From contig CALKVK010000009.1 of the NCBI GenBank assembly GCA_937996235.1, positions 248,001 through 312,000 of the forward strand: a stretch of 64,000 nt of DNA, read 5' to 3'. Under the pieces are notes generated by a model. That model was not told the origin of the DNA. It saw nothing but the letters and a program-made list of their open reading frames with translations, and ran no database searches. Origin of the DNA: an uncultured bacterium (GTDB lineage Bacteria > Planctomycetota > JAJSAM01 > JAJVHW01). Position numbers and translations under genes: made by a program. Position 1 is the first letter of the stretch, and every line of letters begins with the position of its first letter. Below, in pieces: positions 53,863 to 62,539 of the stretch.

Positions 53863-56370
53863 TCAGACGACGAGGTTCACGAGGCGGTTCGGCACGACGA
53901 TCACACGTCGCACCGGCCGCCCGTCGAGGGCGCGCTCGACCGCCGGGTCCGACAGAGCCGCCGCGCGCAGCGCGGCCTCGTCGGCCTCGGACGGCACGCG
54001 GATGCGCGCCTTCACCTTGCCGAGCACCTGCACGACGATCTCGACCTCGTCCTGCCGCAGCGCATCGGGGTCCACCTTCGGCCAGGCCGTGCGGAACACC
54101 GTGCCCGTGCCGCCCAGCAGCTCGTGGACCTCGTCCGCGAGATGCGGCGCGAGCGGGGCGAGGGCCAGCGCGAGCACGCGCAGCGCCTCGGCGTACGCGC
54201 GGCCGTCCGCCGCGGGCGCCGCCGCCATCGCGGCGGGCTCCGGCAGCACGTTCAGGAGCTCGTAGATGCCGGCCACGGCGGGATTGAGCGCGAGGTCGCC
54301 GTCGAACGCGCGGTCGAGGCGCTGCACCAGCTCGTGCGCGCGCCGGCGCGCCTCGCGGGCGGCGTCGGACGCGTCGGCTCCGCCGCGCACGTCGGCGGGC
54401 AGCGAGCGCAGCCACGGCGCGCACGCGTGGAAGAGCGACCACAGCCGCTGCACCAGCTTGCGTGCGCCGGCGACGCCCTGCTCGGTCCAGCGGATGCCGT
54501 CGGCCGAGGGCGCGAAGAAGAACATCGCGATGCGCGCCGCGTCCACGCCGTACTCGCGCGCGGCGTCGATCGGCGACACGACGTTCCCGAGCGACTTGGA
54601 CATCGTCCGGCCGTCGGCGTCCTGCACCATCCCGTGGTGGAAGAGGCGCACGACGGGCTCGTCGATCGTGAGCAGCCCTGCGTCGTGCAGCACCTTCGTC
54701 ACGAAGCGGAAGTAGATGAGGTGCCCGTTCGCGTGCTCGTCGCCGCCGATATAGAGGTCCACGGGCAGCCACGCCGCGGCCTTCGCGGGGTCGAAGGGCA
54801 GTTCGGGGTTGTGCGCGTCCGGGTAGCGCAGGTGGTACCAGGACGAGTCGATGAACGTGTCCATGGTGTCCACGTCGCGCTGCGCCGCGCCGCCGCAGCG
54901 GGGGCACGTCGTCGCGACGAACTCGGGCACGTCCGCGAGGGGGCTGCGCCCCTCGGGGATCCAGTTGCGCACGTTCTCGGGCAGCCGCACCGGGAGCTGT
55001 TCGCGCGGCACGGGCACGATCCCGCACGCGGCGCAGTGCACCATCGGGATCGGACAGCCCCAGTAGCGCTGGCGGCTGATGAGCCAGTCGCGCAGGCGGT
55101 ACGTCACGCGCGCCGTGCCGCGGCCCTCGGCCGCGAGCCACGCGACGATGTCGGGGATCGCCTCGTCGGAGCGGCGCCCGTCGAAGGGACCGCTCGCGAC
55201 GAGCGTGCCGGGCTCGGTGTAGGCGGCCTCGAGCGTGTCGCCCGCGAGCGCGCCGGACGCGTCCTGGATCACCACGCGCACGGGCAGCCCGCGCGCACGC
55301 GCGAACGCGAAGTCGCGCTCGTCGTGTGCGGGCACGCCCATCACGCAGCCCGTCCCGTACGTGGCCAGCACGTAGTCGGCGACGAACACCGGCAGACGCT
55401 CACCGGTGGCCGGATGGACGGCCTCGAACCCGCTCCGGACGCCCGTCTTCTCGCGGTTCGCGGCGAGGCGCTCGATCTCGGTCTTCTGCGCGGCCGCGGC
55501 GGCGTAGGCGGCGACCTCGGCCGCGTTCGGGCCGGAGCGCGCGCAGAAGCGGCCGAACTCGGACTCGGGCGACACGGCGACGAACGTGACGCCCCACAGC
55601 GTGTCGGGGCGCGTCGTGAACACGTCGAGCGCCGCGGGGCAGCCCGCCGGCGCGTCTGCCACGGCGAAGCGCACCTCGGCGCCGTCGCTGCGGCCGATCC
55701 AGTTGCGCTGCGAGAGCACGGTGCTCTTCGGCCAGCGCGGCAGCGTGTCGAGGCCGTCGAGCAGGCGCTGCGCGTACTCCGTGATGCGGATGTACCACTG
55801 CTCGAGGTCGCGCTTCACGACCTCGCCCTCGCAGCGCCAGCAGCGCCCCTCCTGCACCTGCTCGTTCGCGAGCACGGTGTTGCAGGTGCCGCACCAGTTC
55901 ACGGGCGCGTTCTTGCGGTAGACCAGCCCGCGCTCGTGCAGCAGCAGGAAGATCCACTGCGTGAAGTGGTAGTAGTCGGGCTCGCAGGTCGCGAACTCGC
56001 GCTCCCAGTCGTAGCCCATGCCGACCGCCTGGAGCGTCGCGCGCGAGACGGCGATGTTCCCGCGCGTCCAGGTGCCCGGATGGATGCCGCGCTTGATGGC
56101 CGCGTTCTCGGCGGGCAGGCCGAACGCGTCCCAGCCGAAGGGGTGGAGCACCTCGCGGCCGTTCATGAGCATCCATCGGCACACGGCGTCGCCGATGCCG
56201 TAGTTGCGGAAGTGCCCCATGTGGATGTCGCCGGAGGGGTACGCGAACATCTCGAGGAGGTAGGACTTCCGCGCCGGGTCCGGGGACACGGGCGCCCGGA
56301 AGAGGCCGGACTCGTTCCAGCTCTTCTGACGGCGGGCCTCGACGGCCTGGAAGTCGTACGTCTCGCTCAT
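53863..56370 (-). CDS. leuS: Leucyl-tRNA synthetase
   Basis: The product is 835 residues, typical bacterial LeuRS. HIGH is HMGH (50-53) in SGDIHMGHFRN; KMSKS appears as TMSKS in DGRTMSKSLGN. The CP1 editing domain is present (VFTTRPDTLWGVTFVAVSPE; GTGCVMGVPAHDERDFAFAR), with the threonine-rich and Asp residues needed to hydrolyse mischarged tRNA. Zinc-binding Cys pairs are present (WCGTCNTV, CWRCEG; CAACG, CPRCGG). An anticodon-binding helix bundle and the C-terminal domain (VQVLGKVKARIRVPSEADE) complete it. Divergent from the tRNA-Ala gene (221 bases between). First of the leuS-proS pair. Confidence 0.98.
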   Translation of the reverse strand: MSETYDFQAVEARRQKSWNESGLFRAPVSPDPARKSYLLEMFAYPSGDIHMGHFRNYGIGDAVCRWMLMNGREVLHPFGWDAFGLPAENAAIKRGIHPGTWTRGNIAVSRATLQAVGMGYDWEREFATCEPDYYHFTQWIFLLLHERGLVYRKNAPVNWCGTCNTVLANEQVQEGRCWRCEGEVVKRDLEQWYIRITEYAQRLLDGLDTLPRWPKSTVLSQRNWIGRSDGAEVRFAVADAPAGCPAALDVFTTRPDTLWGVTFVAVSPESEFGRFCARSGPNAAEVAAYAAAAAQKTEIERLAANREKTGVRSGFEAVHPATGERLPVFVADYVLATYGTGCVMGVPAHDERDFAFARARGLPVRVVIQDASGALAGDTLEAAYTEPGTLVASGPFDGRRSDEAIPDIVAWLAAEGRGTARVTYRLRDWLISRQRYWGCPIPMVHCAACGIVPVPREQLPVRLPENVRNWIPEGRSPLADVPEFVATTCPRCGGAAQRDVDTMDTFIDSSWYHLRYPDAHNPELPFDPAKAAAWLPVDLYIGGDEHANGHLIYFRFVTKVLHDAGLLTIDEPVVRLFHHGMVQDADGRTMSKSLGNVVSPIDAAREYGVDAARIAMFFFAPSADGIRWTEQGVAGARKLVQRLWSLFHACAPWLRSLPADVRGGADASDAAREARRRAHELVQRLDRAFDGDLALNPAVAGIYELLNVLPEPAAMAAAPAADGRAYAEALRVLALALAPLAPHLADEVHELLGGTGTVFRTAWPKVDPDALRQDEVEIVVQVLGKVKARIRVPSEADEAALRAAALSDPAVERALDGRPVRRVIVVPNRLVNLVV

Positions 56371-56520
56371 CGCTCTCCGCGCCGCGCGGGCGCGCCTCGC
56401 ATCCCTCTCCGCGGGGTGTGGTCGCGCGCGCGACCCACGGCGGGACGCGCGCGAAGCCCGGGATCGTAGTGCTCCCCGGAAGACGCTCCGGAGAAAGACG
56501 CAGGCGCCCGTCCGGAATCG

Positions 56521-56550
56521 TTGACCGCCTGCCGAGGCCGTTCCTATCGT
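56521..56550 (+). promoter_or_regulatory. Sigma70-type promoter for tRNA-Ala
   Basis: TTGACC (56521-56526) is a 5/6 match to the -35 box. TATCGT (56545-56550), 18 bases later, is a 4/6 match to the -10 box. Transcription would start near 56557, about 35 bases before the tRNA. Confidence 0.55.
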
Positions 56551-56591
56551 CCGCGTCCCGGCGTCGGCAAGGCGCCTGCGACCTCTCCGGT

Positions 56592-56667
<76 letters not shown>

Positions 56668-56921
56668 TCCGCGGGTTGGCTTGGCACGGCAACCGGCGAC
56701 GGCAGCGGCGATCCGACGACGTCCTCGCGAGCGCACGCAGACGGCCGAGCGGTCGGCGGTTCCGAGCCGCGCCTCCGCGGTCGAGCCTGGGACGGGCACC
56801 GCGCTGCTCGCTGACGCCGCCGCCGCTCCACCACCGCAACGACTCGTCGAGCCCCGAGCGGAGGCAGCTGCTCGGCTCCGCGCCTCGCGCGGTGTTCCGG
56901 ACCGCTCCCGTGCGCGCGTCG

Positions 56922-59900
56922 TCACGCGCGGGTGGGACCGGGCGTGGCTGACGCCCGCGCTGCTGCACGACCACGCTGTGCGCGGTGCCAGCGGCGCTTC
57001 TCGACCCAGTAGAAGAGGACTGGCAGGAACACGTCGATCACCTCGTCAGCCATCAGGATGCCGCCGAGGACCGGGGCCGCCATCGGCCGGATCACCTCGG
57101 CGCCCGCGCCCGTCGCCCACAGCATCGGCGCAAGCCCGATGATCGTCGTGCCTTCGGTCAGCAGCTTCGGGCGCAGGCGGCGCACGGCGCCATCGATCAC
57201 GATCTCGCGCAGCGCCTCGACCGACGGGATGTTCTCGATGCCGCCGTGCCGCGCCACGGCCTCGCGCAGGTAGACGAGCATCACGATGCCGGTCTCGGTG
57301 GCCATGCCGAAGCAGGCGATGTAGCCGACCCACACCGCGACCGAGAAGTTGAAGCCGAAGAGCGACTGGAAGATGACGCCGCCCGCGAGCGCGCCCGGCA
57401 CGGCGAGGAGCATGAGCAGCGCGTGCGCGAAGTCGTGGTAGGTGACGTAGAGGATGACGAGGATCAGGAGCACGACGGCCGGGAAGACCACCTGCAGCGT
57501 GCGCCGCGCGCGCACCTGGTGCTCGAACTGCCCGCTCCACTCGAGGTGCATGCCCGGCGGGATCTGCACGCGCTCCTCGACCGCGCGCTGCGCCTCCTCC
57601 ACGAACCCGACGATGTCGCGGTCGCGCACGTTCAGCTGCACGTAGTTGCGCAGCGTGCCGTTCTCGCTCTTGATCATCGACGGGCCCTCGACGACGCGCA
57701 CGTCCGCGACTTCGGCGAGCGGCACCTGCAGCGGCGCCGTCGCGGCCGGTGCCGCGGGCGCCGCGCCCATGCCGTCCATCGCTCCGCCGCCCATCCCCCC
57801 AGCCGGCGCGGCGCCGCGCGCGGCGACGAGGACGCGCCGCAGCGACTCCTCGTCGAGCCGCGCGTCGCGGGCGTACCGCACGCGGACGGGGTAGCGCTCG
57901 CGCCCCTCGACGGTCTGCGTGATCGCGCGTCCGCCGACCGCGATCTCGATGACGTCCTGCACGTCACCGACGTTGACCCCGTAGCGCGCTGCGCGCTCGC
58001 GGTCCACCGTTACTTCCACGTAGCCCTCGCCGGTCGACTGGTCGGGGAAGACGTCCACGGCGCCGCGGATGCCCCGCAGCACGTCGGCGACCTGGTCGGA
58101 GACGCTCTGGATCTGCGTCAGGTCGGAGCCGAAGACCTTCACGCCGATCATCGTGCGCACGCCGGTCGCGAGCATGTCGATGCGGTTGACGATCGGCTGC
58201 GTCCAGATGTTGGCCCAGCCCGGCACGCGGATCGTGGAGTCCATCTCCTGCAGCAGCTCCTGCTTCGTCTTCGGGCGCAGGAACGGGTGGAACGCGGACT
58301 CGCGAGCGCGGCGCACCTCCACGAGCTCCCCCTCCGCGGGCTCGCGTGAGAGCACGTCGCGCGCGCGCGCCGCGGCGACGAGCTGCTCCGCCGCCGCGAC
58401 GGGGTACGCCGCGGGGGCGAGGCCGTCGAGCTCCCAGCGCAGGTGCTCGAGGCGCTCGGCGACGAACGCGCTGCGCGTCTCGGCCAGCTCCGCACGCGTG
58501 CGGTCGACTAGATCGGGGGGCTCTCCTCCGAACGTGCTGCGCAGATCGAACGCGAGCGACGCCAGCGTGCCGCGCGTCTCGACGAGCAGGTCGGGCCGCT
58601 CGGTGACGACGCCGCGCGTGACGAGCCCCGCGGCGGCGTCGCGCAGGAACGGCGCGACGTCGGCCGCGAGGACGAGCTCGGCGAAGTGCCGCCCGTACGC
58701 GGGCAGGAGCGCACTCGTCAGCTCGGCCGCGTCCGTCTCGTCCGGCGCGCGCAAGAGGCGCCCCTCGCTGCGCAGGAACGCGATCGTCGCATCGACGCCG
58801 CGGCGCACGAGCGCGCGCTCGAGGTCCGGCGCCGACTCCGCGAGACGCTGCAACGCGAGCTCGCGAGCGCGCGCGTCGAACGTCTCGACGGCGAACATCG
58901 TCGCGTCATTGGCGAGGTCGGTGCGGCGCTGCGTCGGGGTCTTCGCGACGATGCCGCGCGTCTCGAGTTCCGCCAGGACTGCGGCGGTCTCGTCGCGCGC
59001 GTCGTCGAACTCGAGGTGCCGCCGCGGCCATGCGTCGCGCGGCCGCAGGTTGACCATCGTCTCGACCATGTCGAGCGGGCTCGGGTCCGTGGGCGTGTCG
59101 GCGCGGCCCGCCTTGCCGACGACCTGCTCGACCTCCGGGAACTTGCGCAGCAGCGCGTCGCGTGCCTTCAGGTCGTCCGCGGCCTCCGTGACCGACGCGC
59201 GCGGCACGGTCACCGGCATGTCGAGGATCGAGCCCTCGTCGAGCGGCGGCATGAACTCGCGGCCGAGACGCCCCGCCAGCACCCAGCCGAGTCCGAGGAT
59301 GCAAGCGAACGCCACGACGACCGCGCGGTGCCGCTCCATAAGCCACGCGAGCACGGGGCGGTAGATCACCACCACCGAGCGCACCAGCCACGAGTCCTCT
59401 TCGGCGCGGATGCGGCCGCGCAGCACGAGCGGCAGCAGCGCAGGCAGGAGCGTGATCGTCAGCACCCCCACCGACACGAGCGCGAACGTCTTCGTCCACG
59501 CGAGCGGGTGGAACATCTTCCCCTCCATCCCGCCGAGCGCGAAGACGGGGAGGAAGCTGATGATCATGATCGCGATCGCGAAGAAGATCGGGCGGCCGAC
59601 CTCCTTGCAGGGCCCGACGAGCAGCTCGCGCGTGTCGCCGGTGACCGGCCCGTCGCCGAATCGTTCCCGCAGCCGGTGCATCGCGTTGTCGGTCAGCACG
59701 ATGGCCTGGTCCACGAGCACGCCGATCGAGATCGCGATGCCCGAGAGCGACATGATGTTCGAGGGCACGCCGGTGCGCTGCATCAGCACGAACGCGCCGA
59801 GCACCGCGAGCGGCAGCGTGACGCAGACGATGAGCGACGCGCCGAGGTGGCGCATGACGAGCAGGATGACGAGCGACGCGACGAGCATCTCCTCGATGAC

Positions 59901-60911
59901 GGTGTGCGAGACGGTCGCGACGGCGTCGCCGATCAGCCGCGTGCGGTCGTAGAACGGGACGACGCGCACGCCCGCAGGCAGGCCCGGCGCCAGCTCGCGC
60001 AGCTTGTCGTGCAGCGCGGCGGTGACCGAGAGCGGGTTCTCGCCGTAGCGCATCATCACGACGCCGCCGACCGCCTCGCCGCCGTCCTTCTCGAGCACGC
60101 TGCGCCGGAACTCGGAGCCGAGCTGCACCGTCGCGACGTCGCGCACGCGGACGGGCGTGCCGGCCCGCGACGCGACGACTGTGTCCTCGATGTCGCGCGC
60201 GTCGCGGATCCACCCGACGCCGCGCACCAGGAACTCCGCGTTGCCTTTCTGCACGACGCGCCCGCCGACGGAGGAGTTCCCGCGTGCGATCGCGCCGTAC
60301 AGCTCGCCGAGGGTCACGCCCCAGGCGCGCAGCCGTTCCGGGTCGACGTCCACCTGCCACTCGCGCGGCATGCCGCCGACCGACGAGACCTGCGCCACGC
60401 CCGGCACCGACCAGAGCTGGTAGCGCACGTACCAGTCCTGCACCGCGCGCAGCTCGCCGAGGTCGCGGCCCTCGCCCTCGACCGTGTACCAGAAGATCTG
60501 TCCGAGCGCGGTGGCGTCGGGCGCGAGGTAGGGCGCGACGCCCTCGGGCAGCATCGTCTGCGCGATCGAGAGGCGCTCGAGCACGCGCGTCCGCGCGAAG
60601 TAGAAGTCCACCGAGTCGTCGAAGATCACGTTGATCATCGAGAAGCTGAACTCGGAGGTGGAGCGCACCGCCTTCACGCCCGCGAGCCCCTGCAGGTTCA
60701 CGGAGAGCGGATAGGTGACCTGGTCCTCTATCTCCTGCGGGCTGCGGCCCATCCAGTCCGCGAACACGATGACCTGGTTCTCGGAGAGGTCGGGGATCGC
60801 GTCCACGGGCGTGCGCCGCACCGACCACACGCCGGCCACGCCGAGCGCGGCGACGAGCACGAGCGTCAGGAAGCGGTTGCGCGTGCTCCACTCGATGATG
60901 CGGTCGATCAT
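56922..60911 (-). CDS. cusA: Heavy-metal (Cu/Ag) efflux RND pump, CusA type, with a large insertion
   Basis: The product is 1329 residues against about 1047 for E. coli CusA. Twelve transmembrane helices and two periplasmic porter regions are present. Proton-relay residues are conserved: Asp in LVDQAIVLTDNAMHR, Glu in ATETGIVMLVYLREA and Lys in RPKLLTEGTTIIGL. TPTDPSPLDMVETMVNLRPR is the usual HME-RND loop. Between about residues 630 and 865, after WPRR and before FLRPKTKQELLQEM, lies a helical, Ala/Arg-rich segment of about 240 residues that E. coli CusA lacks. A second, short Gly/Met/Ala-rich stretch follows near 1040 (GGMGGGAMDGMG). The ATG overlaps the cusB stop (ATGA). Confidence 0.95.
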   Translation of the reverse strand: MIDRIIEWSTRNRFLTLVLVAALGVAGVWSVRRTPVDAIPDLSENQVIVFADWMGRSPQEIEDQVTYPLSVNLQGLAGVKAVRSTSEFSFSMINVIFDDSVDFYFARTRVLERLSIAQTMLPEGVAPYLAPDATALGQIFWYTVEGEGRDLGELRAVQDWYVRYQLWSVPGVAQVSSVGGMPREWQVDVDPERLRAWGVTLGELYGAIARGNSSVGGRVVQKGNAEFLVRGVGWIRDARDIEDTVVASRAGTPVRVRDVATVQLGSEFRRSVLEKDGGEAVGGVVMMRYGENPLSVTAALHDKLRELAPGLPAGVRVVPFYDRTRLIGDAVATVSHTVIEEMLVASLVILLVMRHLGASLIVCVTLPLAVLGAFVLMQRTGVPSNIMSLSGIAISIGVLVDQAIVLTDNAMHRLRERFGDGPVTGDTRELLVGPCKEVGRPIFFAIAIMIISFLPVFALGGMEGKMFHPLAWTKTFALVSVGVLTITLLPALLPLVLRGRIRAEEDSWLVRSVVVIYRPVLAWLMERHRAVVVAFACILGLGWVLAGRLGREFMPPLDEGSILDMPVTVPRASVTEAADDLKARDALLRKFPEVEQVVGKAGRADTPTDPSPLDMVETMVNLRPRDAWPRRHLEFDDARDETAAVLAELETRGIVAKTPTQRRTDLANDATMFAVETFDARARELALQRLAESAPDLERALVRRGVDATIAFLRSEGRLLRAPDETDAAELTSALLPAYGRHFAELVLAADVAPFLRDAAAGLVTRGVVTERPDLLVETRGTLASLAFDLRSTFGGEPPDLVDRTRAELAETRSAFVAERLEHLRWELDGLAPAAYPVAAAEQLVAAARARDVLSREPAEGELVEVRRARESAFHPFLRPKTKQELLQEMDSTIRVPGWANIWTQPIVNRIDMLATGVRTMIGVKVFGSDLTQIQSVSDQVADVLRGIRGAVDVFPDQSTGEGYVEVTVDRERAARYGVNVGDVQDVIEIAVGGRAITQTVEGRERYPVRVRYARDARLDEESLRRVLVAARGAAPAGGMGGGAMDGMGAAPAAPAATAPLQVPLAEVADVRVVEGPSMIKSENGTLRNYVQLNVRDRDIVGFVEEAQRAVEERVQIPPGMHLEWSGQFEHQVRARRTLQVVFPAVVLLILVILYVTYHDFAHALLMLLAVPGALAGGVIFQSLFGFNFSVAVWVGYIACFGMATETGIVMLVYLREAVARHGGIENIPSVEALREIVIDGAVRRLRPKLLTEGTTIIGLAPMLWATGAGAEVIRPMAAPVLGGILMADEVIDVFLPVLFYWVEKRRWHRAQRGRAAARASATPGPTRA

Positions 60912-62539
60912 CGCCCGTGCTCCCCGTGCCCGCTGTGCCCCCCGTGCGCATCCGGCGCAGTCGGCGCAGTCGGCGTGGGCGGCGCCGCGCCCGCGGGAGC
61001 GCTGCTCGCGCCGAAGTACGCACCCGCCGCCGCGGGGTCGAGGCGCGTCTCGGCATCGACGAGGAACGCGCCCGCCGTCGCGATGCGCGCACCGGCCTCG
61101 ACGCCGCCGATGACCGGATACCACGCGCCGGCACGCGGTCCGAGCACGACCTCGTGCGCGTCGAAGACGCCCGGCTCCGACTCGACGTACACGACCCGGC
61201 GGCGTCCGGTGTCCACGACGGCGGTCTCGGGCACGGCGAGCACGTCGCCAGGAGCCGGTCCGGCGGGCAGCTCCTTGCGCACGAGCTGCATGCCGCCGCA
61301 CGCGTCGCAGTTCCCGGGCGCATCGCGCACGACGTCGGGGTGCATCGGGCACCACCACACGACGCGCGGCTCGGCCAACGCGGCCGGCTGCGGCTGCGAG
61401 CGGAACGGCTCGATCTCCGCGAAGGGCACGCGGACGGACGCCATCACGTACATGCCCGGGAGCAGGCGGCGGTTGGGGTTCGGGAGGTCGAGGCGTACGC
61501 CCGCGGTGCGCGTGGCACGGTCGAGGAACGGGTCCACGAACGCGACCTTGCCCGTGAACGTCTCGCCGGGGAACGCCGACGCCGTCGCCTCCACCTGCGC
61601 GTCGGGCCGCACCAGCGCGAGGTCGTCCTCGTACACGGCCGCCTTGACCCACACGGTGGAGAGGTCGGCGACGTCGAAGAGCGCCGCGCCCTCGTCCACG
61701 TAGTCGCCGACGACCACGGCCTTGCGCGTGACGACGCCCGCCAGCGGCGAGAGGACCTCTACCGTCGCCGACGCCACGCCCGAGTCCTCGATCGCGGCGA
61801 TCTGCTCCGGCAGCAGCCCCCAGAGCTCGAGCCGCGAGCGCGCCGCGCGCACGAGCGCCGCGGAGCGTGCCGCGCGCTGCGGGTCGGCTGCGCTCTGCGA
61901 CTCGCGCAGCGCGGCGAGCAGCGACTCCTCAGCGGCGAGGAGCTCCGGGCTGTAGAGCGACGCGAGGGGGCGCCCGCGCTCCACGGCGAGGCCGGTGAAG
62001 TCCACGGCGAGCGACTCGACGCGGCCCGGGAAGCGCGCGCTGATGCGCGCGAGGCGCCGCTCGTCGTACTCGACGAAGCCGACGGTGCGCACCTCGCGCA
62101 CGAGCGGACGCCACCCGACGGCCGTGGTGCGGATGCCGCCCTGCGCGATGCGGTAGGGCGAGAACTGCACGCGGGCGAGCACGCCCTCCGGCAGCGCCGC
62201 GCGGCCGCCCTTCTGCCGCCGGCTGAGCGGCATCCCGCAGATCGGGCACGCGCCCGGCTCCGCCCGCACGATGTGCGGGTGCATGGGGCAGAAGTACTCG
62301 ACGTCGGACGCCGTCTCGTACGGCGCGTCGCCCGGGCCGTGCGTCCAGCGCTCGACGCGCGCCGCGACGTCGTCCCAGTAGGCGGCCACGAGCATCACGG
62401 CGACGAGCAGCCCGATGAAGCGCAGGCGCACGAGCACGATGTCGAGCGCGAGCACGAGGCGGCTGCGCGGCGGCTGCAGCGCTGCATGCTCCGCGTCGTG
62501 CTGCGGTGCGGGCGGCGTGGACGGCGACGGCTGACTCAT
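60908..62539 (-). CDS. cusB: Heavy-metal efflux membrane-fusion protein, CusB type, with two heavy-metal-binding domains
   Basis: The product is 543 residues. One transmembrane helix (about 40-54) anchors it in the inner membrane. Two small heavy-metal-binding domains carry the CPMHP signature: EYFCPMHPHIVRAEPGACPI (with CGMPL) and WWCPMHPDVVRDAPGNC (with DACGGMQL). Between them lie the barrel-sandwich and helical hairpin of a membrane-fusion protein (FPGRVESLAVDFTGLAVERG; YSPELLAAEESLLAAL; SPLAGVVTRKAVVVGDYVDE). The tail is Gly/His-rich (DAHGGHSGHGEHGR). It carries Cu(I)/Ag(I) from the periplasm to CusA. The stop overlaps the cusA ATG and its own ATG overlaps the cusC stop, so the operon is fully coupled. 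Confidence 0.95.
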   Translation of the reverse strand: MSQPSPSTPPAPQHDAEHAALQPPRSRLVLALDIVLVRLRFIGLLVAVMLVAAYWDDVAARVERWTHGPGDAPYETASDVEYFCPMHPHIVRAEPGACPICGMPLSRRQKGGRAALPEGVLARVQFSPYRIAQGGIRTTAVGWRPLVREVRTVGFVEYDERRLARISARFPGRVESLAVDFTGLAVERGRPLASLYSPELLAAEESLLAALRESQSAADPQRAARSAALVRAARSRLELWGLLPEQIAAIEDSGVASATVEVLSPLAGVVTRKAVVVGDYVDEGAALFDVADLSTVWVKAAVYEDDLALVRPDAQVEATASAFPGETFTGKVAFVDPFLDRATRTAGVRLDLPNPNRRLLPGMYVMASVRVPFAEIEPFRSQPQPAALAEPRVVWWCPMHPDVVRDAPGNCDACGGMQLVRKELPAGPAPGDVLAVPETAVVDTGRRRVVYVESEPGVFDAHEVVLGPRAGAWYPVIGGVEAGARIATAGAFLVDAETRLDPAAAGAYFGASSAPAGAAPPTPTAPTAPDAHGGHSGHGEHGR

